NCBI RefSeq assembly: GCF_014863355.1
Contig: NZ_JACZEP010000006.1
Span: 248,001 to 312,000 of the forward strand
Reading direction: 5' to 3'
Source: Aminobacter carboxidus
GTDB lineage: Bacteria; Pseudomonadota; Alphaproteobacteria; Rhizobiales; Rhizobiaceae
Length of the DNA stretch: 64,000 nucleotides
The notes under the pieces were generated by a model. The model had not been told where the DNA came from. It made no database searches and saw nothing but the letters and a program-made list of their open reading frames with translations. The position numbers and the translations under genes were made by a program. Shown one piece after another: positions 58,031-64,000 of this stretch. The first letter of the stretch is position 1; each line of letters opens with the position of its first letter.

Positions 58031-58606
58031 ATGTTCATCCAGACCGAAGCGACCCCCAATCCGGCGACGCTGAAGTTCCTGCCGGGCAAGGAAGTTTTGC
58101 TCGAAGGCACGGCCGATTTCCGTGACGCCGAAAGTGCGCGCGCGGCTTCGCCGCTCGCCGGCCGGCTGTTCGACATTGCTGGTGTCACCGGCGTGTTCTT
58201 TGGCTACGACTTCATCACGGTGAGCAAGGACGGCCCCGACTGGCAGCACCTGAAGCCGGCGATCCTCGGCTCGATCATGGAGCATTTCATGTCGGGCGTG
58301 CCCGTCATGGCCGGCCAGGCCGCCGGCGGCGGTGGCCATCATGACGACCAGAACGAATTCTTCGACAAGGCCGACGCCGAGATCGTGGTGACGATCAAGG
58401 AACTGCTCGACACGCGCGTGCGCCCGGCGGTTGCCCAGGACGGCGGCGACATCACCTTCCGCGGCTACGAGAACGGCACCGTGTTCCTGCACATGAAGGG
58501 CGCCTGCGCCGGCTGCCCGTCGTCGACGGCGACGCTGAAGCACGGTATCCAGAACCTGCTCCGCCACTTCGTGCCCGAGGTCCAGCAGGTCGAACAAATC
58601 TCCTGA
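58031..58606 (+). CDS. nfuA: NifU family Fe-S cluster carrier (NfuA-like)
   Basis: 191 residues. An N-terminal Scaffold/NFU N domain (residues 1-90, MFIQTEATPNPATLKFLPG) precedes the C-terminal NifU domain, whose cluster ligands are C159 and C162 (ACAGCPSS). It carries and delivers Fe-S clusters. The middle linker (GGGGHHDDQNEF) is short and His/Gly-rich. ATG 58031. A terminator shared with the L,D-transpeptidase follows. Confidence 0.93.
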   Translation: MFIQTEATPNPATLKFLPGKEVLLEGTADFRDAESARAASPLAGRLFDIAGVTGVFFGYDFITVSKDGPDWQHLKPAILGSIMEHFMSGVPVMAGQAAGGGGHHDDQNEFFDKADAEIVVTIKELLDTRVRPAVAQDGGDITFRGYENGTVFLHMKGACAGCPSSTATLKHGIQNLLRHFVPEVQQVEQIS

Positions 58607-58633
58607 GACCCAAAAGCCTCGTATCAGACAACA

Positions 58634-58661
58634 AAAAACCGGGCCAAAGTGCCCGGTTTTT
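58634..58661. terminator. Bidirectional rho-independent terminator
   Basis: AAAAACCGGGC (58634-58644) and GCCCGGTTTTT (58651-58661) form an 11-bp stem with loop CAAAGT; A- and T-runs serve both strands. It lies between convergent nfuA and the L,D-transpeptidase gene. Confidence 0.9.
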
Positions 58662-58697
58662 CGTTTGCGTCGTCCGTGTTGCCTGGACGGCTCGCTG

Positions 58698-59318
58698 TTA
58701 TTTCACAATCACCTTGGCGCCGACTTCGACGCGGTTGTAGAGGTCGATGATGTCCTGGTTCATCAGGCGGATGCAGCCCGACGACATGGCCTTGCCGATG
58801 GAGCTCCACTCCGGCGTGCCATGCAGGCGGTAACCGGAGTCGCCACCCTTGTTGAAGAGGTAAAGGGCTCGGGCGCCGAGCGCGTTCTTGGGGCCGCCGG
58901 GCATGCCACCCGACCATTTGGCGAGCTCGGGCTGGCGCTTGATCATCGCGGGCGGCGGCGTCCACACCGGCCATTCGCGCTTGACCGCGATGCGGGCCGT
59001 GCCCTGCCACTCGAAGCCCTCGCGGCCGACGCCGATGCCGTAACGCATAGCCTTGCCCTCGGGCTGGACGAGGTAGAGGAACTTCTGGCCGGTATCGACG
59101 ACGATGGTGCCGGGCTGCTCATCGGTTTCGTAGCGCACGATCTGGCGATGGAACTGGCGCGGAACCTTGCTGATCGGGATCGTCGGCAGCTGGTAGCCGG
59201 CATCGACGCGGCCGCCGTAGTCGTTGGAGAACATGCGCGACACGCCGTCGGTCGAACAGCCCGCCAGAGCGGTGGTCAGCGCCAAGGCGGCGACAATGGC
59301 AAGAGACTTCAATCGCAT
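58698..59318 (-). CDS. L,D-transpeptidase (YkuD domain) lipoprotein
   Basis: 206 residues from ATG 59318 (GGGAACC upstream). The signal peptide has a lipobox LAG-C21, so it is anchored as a lipoprotein. The YkuD catalytic site reads YRLHGTPEWSSIGKAMSSGC followed by IRL, with the reactive Cys. Such enzymes form 3-3 crosslinks in peptidoglycan or attach lipoproteins to it. It converges with nfuA. Confidence 0.92.
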   Translation of the reverse strand: MRLKSLAIVAALALTTALAGCSTDGVSRMFSNDYGGRVDAGYQLPTIPISKVPRQFHRQIVRYETDEQPGTIVVDTGQKFLYLVQPEGKAMRYGIGVGREGFEWQGTARIAVKREWPVWTPPPAMIKRQPELAKWSGGMPGGPKNALGARALYLFNKGGDSGYRLHGTPEWSSIGKAMSSGCIRLMNQDIIDLYNRVEVGAKVIVK

Positions 59319-59576
59319 GTGGGGTTCCCAAGCAAGAGCGGATCCGGACCGATTCGGCCTCATTTTTGCCACCATTCTTAACGGGCGGGCGTTTTGCTTG
59401 CCAAGCCTTGCGTGCCCGTTAAGCCACGCGCGGGTTAACGTAAGGTGCGGGTTATGACATTTCGGCAACACGCATCGCGGGAAAATCCAACGGATTCAAC
59501 GATAGGCGGTATTGATGCAACCTGAAGCTACCTGCGGTCGCCTGACGGGAGCTTGTCTGGAATAATCAGCGGATGG

Positions 59577-59591
59577 GTTCAAAACGTGAAC
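59577..59591. promoter_or_regulatory. Palindrome upstream of mmcB
   Basis: GTTCA (59577-59581), five bases, TGAAC (59587-59591) is an inverted repeat 21 bases before the mmcB start. It resembles a LexA site, but the alphaproteobacterial consensus is a direct GTTC-N7-GTTC, so the regulator is open. Confidence 0.4.
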
Positions 59592-59612
59592 AAATGATGC
59601 GATGATTGGTCC

Positions 59613-60113
59613 ATGCCGATCATTTCACCTTTAGCTTCCAACCCTCTCATCGATGGTCGCCAGTCCGAGCGGGCGATGCTGGTGCGCCGCGGCGTGCAGC
59701 GTTTGCTGATGCAGATGGGTGCCCATGTGCTGCCCGAACTGTCGCTGGCGACGGGCCGCCGCGCCGACCTCGTGGCGCTGACGCGCCAGGGCGACGTCTG
59801 GATCATCGAGATCAAGTCGTCGATCGAGGACTTCCGCGTCGACCGCAAATGGCCCGACTACCGGTTGCATTCCGACCGCTTCTTCTTCGCCACCCATCCC
59901 GAGGTGCCGGCCGAGATTTTCCCCGAGGAATGCGGCTTCATCCTGTCGGACGGCTATGGCGCAGAGATCATGCGCGACGCGCCCGAGCACAGGATGGTAG
60001 CGGCGACGCGCAAGGCGCTGATGCTGCGCATTGCCCGTGCCGGTGCGGCCCGACTGCTGGCGGCGGAACTGGCAGGGGTGTCGGTGCCGGCGCTGGAGGG
60101 GGAGAGTGAGTAA
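59613..60113 (+). CDS. mmcB: MmcB family DNA repair protein
   Basis: 166 residues of a restriction-endonuclease-like (PD-(D/E)XK) fold: LPELSLATGRRADLVALTRQGDVW followed by IIEIKSSIEDFRVDRKW carries the D..ExK catalytic set. In Caulobacter MmcB is damage-induced and processes lesions at mitomycin C cross-links. An N-terminal helix (GQSERAMLVRRGVQRLLMQMG-like) is present. It converges with actR through an inverted repeat. Confidence 0.9.
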   Translation: MPIISPLASNPLIDGRQSERAMLVRRGVQRLLMQMGAHVLPELSLATGRRADLVALTRQGDVWIIEIKSSIEDFRVDRKWPDYRLHSDRFFFATHPEVPAEIFPEECGFILSDGYGAEIMRDAPEHRMVAATRKALMLRIARAGAARLLAAELAGVSVPALEGESE

Positions 60114-60188
60114 GGGAATAGGGCAGTAAGGCAATAAGGCAGTAAGGCAGGCTAATCAGCAGCCCCTATGCCTTACTGCCCTATTCCC
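60114..60188. repeat. Inverted repeat with 8-bp tandem units between mmcB and actR
   Basis: A 20-bp perfect inverted repeat (60114-60133 and 60169-60188) encloses a 35-base loop; in and next to its left arm the unit GCARTAAG is repeated three times. It separates convergent genes and should act as a terminator on both strands. Confidence 0.75.
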
Positions 60189-60200
60189 CTAATACCTCGC

Positions 60201-60761
60201 TTACCGCGGGGCCCGCTTGGCGAGGATGCGCTGGAGCGTGCGGCGGTGCATGTTGAGACGGCGCGCGGTTTCCGAGACGTTGCGCTCGCACATCTCGTAG
60301 ACGCGCTGGATATGCTCCCAGCGGACACGATCGGCCGACATCGGATTTTCCGGCGGGGCGGCGCGCTCTCCAGACGAATTGGTGAGTGCTGCATAGACGT
60401 CGTCGGCATCGGCCGGCTTGGACAGGTAGTCGATGGCGCCAAGCTTTACCGCGGTGACGGCGGTGGCGATGTTGCCGTAGCCGGTGAGGATCACGGTGCG
60501 GGTATCTTCGCGGCGCTCGCGGATGGCCGAGACAACATCGAGGCCGTTGCCATCGCCCAGCCGCATGTCGACGACGGCGTAAGCCGGCGGATTGGAGCGC
60601 ACCTTGGCGACAGCTTCCTCGACGCTCTCGGCAGTGTCGACGGCAAAGCCGCGGCTTTCCATGGCGCGGGCCAGGCGGGTCAGGAAGGGCTTATCGTCAT
60701 CGACGAGCAGCAGTGAGTGGTCTTCGCCCGGCAACCCCGATGCAATGTCCTGGGTGGTCAT
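60201..60761 (-). CDS. actR: Response regulator of the RegA/ActR/PrrA family
   Basis: 186 residues from ATG 60761 (AAGGATC upstream). The receiver domain has the phosphorylation site D65 (YAVVDMRLGDGNGLD) and conserved acids DDD. The C-terminal Fis-type helix-turn-helix (NVSETARRLNMHRRTLQRIL) is the RegA hallmark. The partner kinase ActS/RegB is 142 bases upstream on the same strand. The pair turns on genes for microaerobic life, nitrogen fixation and acid tolerance in rhizobia. Confidence 0.93.
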   Translation of the reverse strand: MTTQDIASGLPGEDHSLLLVDDDKPFLTRLARAMESRGFAVDTAESVEEAVAKVRSNPPAYAVVDMRLGDGNGLDVVSAIRERREDTRTVILTGYGNIATAVTAVKLGAIDYLSKPADADDVYAALTNSSGERAAPPENPMSADRVRWEHIQRVYEMCERNVSETARRLNMHRRTLQRILAKRAPR

Positions 60762-60903
60762 CGCCTTTGATCCTTTTTGTCGTTGATCCCAGTCGTTCTT
60801 ATGGTTTTTCCATGCAGATATAGGTGCAAAGCTCCGATGTCCAATGCCGGGGCCACTTTGCCGCAAGGGTGCCGGCGCTCTGGAGCACCCGTCGCGGCTT
60901 GGT

Positions 60904-62229
60904 TCAGGCGGTGTCGAACATCGTCGTACCGGCCGGCAGCCGGCTCAGGAAGGCGGCGCGCGGCCAGGAGATCTCGACCACGGCACCCTCGCCCGGTCCG
61001 CTCGAATTGGTGAAGCTGATCTCGGCACCCGAGCGCTCGAGCAAGGTCTTGGCGATGAACAGGCCGAGGCCGAGGCCGCCGCCGGGCTCGGCGCCCTGGC
61101 GGGTCGACATGTAGGGCTCGCCGATGCGATCGATGATATCAGGCGGGAAGCCGGGGCCATCATCCAGGATGCTGAAGCTGACATCCTCGTCGTCCCAGCT
61201 CCAGCGGATGGTAACGCGGCTGCGGGCGAAATCGACGGCGTTTTCGACAAGGTTGCCAAGGCCGTAGATGACGCCCGGGTTGCGGTGGCCAACCGGCTCG
61301 GGGCCGATGCGCTCGCCGGGATCGAGCTTGATCGAGATGCCGAAATCGCGATGGGGGGCGATGACCTCTTCGACGAGCGAGGTCAGCGGCAGCCGGGCGA
61401 GATGCTCCTCGCCCTCCGACGACAGAGAAGTGAGCCGCTTCAGGATCTCACGGCAACGCTCGCTCTGGCTGCGCAGCAGCACCACGTCCTCGCCGAACTT
61501 GGGATCGTTGCCGAGCGCACGCTCCATCTCCTTGGCGACAAGGGTGATGGTGGCAAGCGGCGTGCCGAGCTCGTGGGCGGCAGCCGCAGCAAGACCATCG
61601 AGCGCCGACAGATGCTGCTCGCGCTGCAAGACGAGCTCGGTCGCGGCAAGCGCGTTGGCGAGCAGGCGCGCCTCCTCGGCGACGCGGAAGGCGTACATTG
61701 CGGTGAAGGCGATCGAGCAGCAGACCGCGATCCAGATACCCGCCGTGTAGATGAACGGCATGGCCAGAACGATGCCGTCGTACCAGGGCAGCGGCAGGTG
61801 GAAAAAGGCGAGCAGGCTGACCATGACGATAACCACAACCGCCAGCATGGCAGTCAGCCGCAGCGGCAGCGACGTCGCCGAAATGACCACGGGCACTGTC
61901 ATCAGCAGCGCAAACGGATTGGTCAGCCCGCCGGTCATGAACAGCAGACCGGCAAGCTGCAGGCTGTCGAAGGTGAGGATGCCGAAGGCGGCGAACGGGT
62001 TGAGCCGGTGCGTGGCCGGATAACGGAAGGCGAGGAACAGGTTGAGCCAGGCGGAACTGGCGATGAGCGCGAAACACAGGCTCACCGGCAACGGGAATTC
62101 GAGCCAGTAGGCGACCACCACGACGGTGAAACTCTGACCGACGATGGCAAGCCAGCGCAGGCGGATCAGCGTGTTGAGCCGGAGCCTGTGGCTCTGCTGG
62201 AGGTCGGGCGCGCGCATCAGTGAGTTCAT
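60904..62229 (-). CDS. actS: Redox sensor histidine kinase of the RegB/ActS/PrrB family
   Basis: 441 residues from ATG 62229; longer upstream frames run through repeat DNA. Six membrane segments fill the N-terminal 180 residues, with the quinone-binding GGLTNPFALL at about 100-109. The H-box HELGTPLAT starts at H219 and the redox-active Cys is C259 (QSERCREIL). The HATPase domain contains NLVENAVDFA and GGGLGLGLF. It senses the quinone pool and phosphorylates ActR. Confidence 0.93.
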   Translation of the reverse strand: MNSLMRAPDLQQSHRLRLNTLIRLRWLAIVGQSFTVVVVAYWLEFPLPVSLCFALIASSAWLNLFLAFRYPATHRLNPFAAFGILTFDSLQLAGLLFMTGGLTNPFALLMTVPVVISATSLPLRLTAMLAVVVIVMVSLLAFFHLPLPWYDGIVLAMPFIYTAGIWIAVCCSIAFTAMYAFRVAEEARLLANALAATELVLQREQHLSALDGLAAAAAHELGTPLATITLVAKEMERALGNDPKFGEDVVLLRSQSERCREILKRLTSLSSEGEEHLARLPLTSLVEEVIAPHRDFGISIKLDPGERIGPEPVGHRNPGVIYGLGNLVENAVDFARSRVTIRWSWDDEDVSFSILDDGPGFPPDIIDRIGEPYMSTRQGAEPGGGLGLGLFIAKTLLERSGAEISFTNSSGPGEGAVVEISWPRAAFLSRLPAGTTMFDTA

Positions 62230-62284
62230 GCCAGCTATATGCGCTGCAAGGCGCGCCCGCGCCAAGCCCTGGCTTGTTGTTTGA

Positions 62285-62465
62285 GCATGATCTTGTCCGA
62301 AAACCGGCATCCACTTTTCGGGATCATGCTTCAATTGTCTGAGCATGGTCTTATCCGAAAACCGGCATCCACTTTTCGGGACCATGCTTCAATTGTCTGA
62401 GCATGATCTTGTCCGAAAGCCGGCATCCACCGTTCGCTACCCGCACCTTGGGTTCGGGATCATGC
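62285..62465. repeat. Tandem array of three 45-base palindromes (period 58)
   Basis: Copies at 62285-62329, 62343-62387 and 62401-62465; starts are 58 bases apart, joined by TTCAATTGTCTGA. The third holds an insertion of about 20 bases (near 62431-62450) in its right half. Hairpins sit between actS and hrpB. Confidence 0.9.
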
Positions 62466-62466
62466 T

Positions 62467-64000
62467 TCAGGTGCCGCGCGGTTTGGCGCGGGCGGTTGCC
62501 TGGGCCTCCAGCGGATTGTCGGGCCAGACATGCCTGGGATAGCGGCCGCGCATGTCGGAGCGCACGTCGGCCCATGAGCCGCGCCAGAAGCCGGGCAGGT
62601 CGCGCGTCGTCTGGATCGGCCGATGCGCCGGCGACAGCAGTTCGAGCGTCAGTGGCACGGTGCCGCCGGCGATCGAGGGATGCTTGTCCATGCCGAACAG
62701 CTCCTGCACACGCACCGCCAAGACCGGCCACTCGCCATCGTAGCGGATCGGCACATGGCTGCCGGACGGGGCGCTGAAATGGGTCGGCGCCAGCGAGCCG
62801 ATCTTGCGCTGGAGATCGTGCGGGACGAGTGACAACAGGGCGTCGTGGACCAAGCCGGCGCCGATGCGGGCGAACGACGCCTCACCACGCAGGAACGGCA
62901 GCAGCCATTCCTCGATACGGTCGAGCAGCGCTTCCTCGGACATGTCGGGCCAAGGCTCGCCGAGGCCGCGATGCAGCCAGGTCAGACGCTGGCGCAGCGT
63001 TTCGGCCTCCTTGCCCCAGTCGAGCAGGTCGAGGCCATGGGTTCGCAGCGCTTCGACAATGGCACGGTCGGCCTCCTCGCCCTTCGGCGCCGGCAACATG
63101 CGCTCGGACAGGGTGACCGCGCCGATGCGGATAGTTTCGCGGACGCGGACCGTACGCTTGTCCTTGTCGAAACTGGCTTCGGTCTTGCGCTGCAGATGGC
63201 TCGCCAGGACATCGCGAATGTCGGCCTCGCTCACCGCCGCGGTGGACGAGATGCGGGCGTTCTGCGCCTTGCCCTGCAGATCGGCGACGACGAGGTACTG
63301 CTCGCCGGCGAGCGGATCGGCGGCGTCGACTGACGCGCCGCTGCCATTGGCGAGCACGAAACGCCCGCGTTCGCCGCGTGCCTTGGCGACGCGGTCGGGC
63401 CAGGCGAGGAGGAGAAGGGCGCCTATTGAGGTCGAGCCGGCCTGCGCAGCCTTGCCGTCGCCCGCATGACGCGCCAACCGCTCCGCCAGTTGCCGGGCGG
63501 CGTTGGCACGCGGCGAGCGCTCGGAGCGGAAGCGCTGCAGGCGGCGTTCGAGATCGGCGCTGTCGCCGCCAAGTCCGCGTTCGGTCATCAGCACGGCAAG
63601 CTGTGCTGCCTCAAGTGCCGCACCCTGGCGCGCGGCTTCAGCGACCATGTGGGCGAGACGGACAGGCAGCGCCAGCTTGCGCATCGCCTGGCCGGAGGGC
63701 GTCAGGCGACCGTCGGCGTCGATGGCGTCGAGCTCGACGAGAAGTGCCCTCGCCTCGGCCAAGGCAGGTGCTGGCGGCGTGTCGAGGAAGGCGAGCGTCG
63801 AGGGGTCGGCGACACCGAAGGCGGCGCAGTCGAGCAGGAAGCCGGACAGGTCGGCCTCTGTTATCTCGGGTGGCGAGAAGGCGGGCAGTGCGGCAGTCTG
63901 CTCGGCGCGCCACAGGCGCACGGCGACGCCGGGGCTGGTGCGGCCGGCACGTCCGGCGCGCTGGTCGGCAGCGGCGCGCGAGGCACGAACGGTTTCGAGG
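62467..64000 (-). CDS. hrpB: ATP-dependent helicase HrpB, 5' partial
   Basis: The frame is open from the right edge to the stop at 62467, so the N-terminal helicase core lies outside. The last part of the core is visible as QRAGRAGRTSPG (motif VI) at about 63930-63965, followed by the HA2/OB-like and HrpB C-terminal domains with SAPSGSHVPIRYDGEWPVL and GFWRGSWADVRSDMRGRYPR, diagnostic of HrpB. The family is a DEAH-type RNA helicase of unclear role in most bacteria. Confidence 0.93.
   Translation of the reverse strand, partial: LETVRASRAAADQRAGRAGRTSPGVAVRLWRAEQTAALPAFSPPEITEADLSGFLLDCAAFGVADPSTLAFLDTPPAPALAEARALLVELDAIDADGRLTPSGQAMRKLALPVRLAHMVAEAARQGAALEAAQLAVLMTERGLGGDSADLERRLQRFRSERSPRANAARQLAERLARHAGDGKAAQAGSTSIGALLLLAWPDRVAKARGERGRFVLANGSGASVDAADPLAGEQYLVVADLQGKAQNARISSTAAVSEADIRDVLASHLQRKTEASFDKDKRTVRVRETIRIGAVTLSERMLPAPKGEEADRAIVEALRTHGLDLLDWGKEAETLRQRLTWLHRGLGEPWPDMSEEALLDRIEEWLLPFLRGEASFARIGAGLVHDALLSLVPHDLQRKIGSLAPTHFSAPSGSHVPIRYDGEWPVLAVRVQELFGMDKHPSIAGGTVPLTLELLSPAHRPIQTTRDLPGFWRGSWADVRSDMRGRYPRHVWPDNPLEAQATARAKPRGT

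Noticed and set aside
59455-59526. 23-codon ORF before mmcB
   Set aside because: No ribosome site and no resemblance to a known peptide.
62285-62465. Possible CRISPR array
   Set aside because: Three palindromic repeats of 45 bases with nearly identical 13-base linkers; no unique spacers and no cas gene.

Overview
The window looks like a chromosomal segment of an alphaproteobacterium of the order Hyphomicrobiales, most likely a Mesorhizobium/Aminobacter-type member of the Phyllobacteriaceae. The reasons are high GC throughout, the malic enzyme-mutS and glnD-murJ-trpS-usp-nfuA blocks, the ActS/ActR (RegB/RegA) pair, MmcB, and several intergenic palindromes of the kind scattered through rhizobial genomes (for example the 45-base element at 57331-57375, 46948-46992 and three times at 62285-62465). 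No rRNA, tRNA, insertion sequence, CRISPR array, prophage or nodulation/nitrogen-fixation gene was seen. Assignments rest on reading translations and motifs by eye; no database search was run.

Layout. 1-5297: an iron block on the + strand: the 3' part of an imelysin gene, bfd and bfr (overlapping), a di-haem DUF1111 oxidoreductase, a second imelysin and a Tat-exported DUF1513 protein. It probably couples periplasmic iron handling to bacterioferritin storage. 5310-17606: housekeeping and small accessory genes: phnN, prfC, an AlkC-type glycosylase, SRPBCC, DUF1801 and VOC proteins, an AraC regulator with three 18-bp repeats in front, a class II amidotransferase, a DUF6356 protein, an Lrp regulator with repeated operator-like sites, dut, a HAD phosphatase, a PEP mutase-like enzyme, an EI24 membrane protein and a PfkB sugar/nucleoside kinase.

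17895-23060 holds maeB and mutS, divergently transcribed. In relatives mutS is, from memory, usually followed closely by glnD; here glnD starts 27.7 kb later. The interval 23.1-50.7 kb reads as an accessory stretch with many regulator-target pairs: LysR with a quinone reductase/hydratase/solute-binding protein set, ArsR with an SRPBCC protein behind a perfect 46-bp palindrome, LysR with PhzF, a membrane-anchored AraC with a hydrolase, TetR with GFA and DUF6958-like proteins, and a small HTH protein with a stand-alone Clp-N protein. It also holds a GGDEF-EAL protein, an aldo-keto reductase, a TonB-dependent haem-type receptor behind a RirA-like iron box, a copper ATPase with a MerR-type promoter and a GT10 fucosyltransferase.

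50780-64000 returns to core genes: glnD, murJ, a 944-base scar with an acyltransferase remnant, trpS, a universal stress protein, nfuA, a lipoprotein L,D-transpeptidase, mmcB, the redox-responsive actR and actS genes, and the 3' part of hrpB, which runs off the right end.

The most distinctive non-coding signals are the paired operators and apparently leaderless promoter of the HTH/Clp-N pair (40220-40263), the ArsR palindrome (29569-29614), the Lrp sites (13107-13162), the AraC tandem repeat (11933-11986), the 19-bp-spaced copA promoter (49528-49558) and the 58-bp-period tandem array of palindromes (62285-62465).
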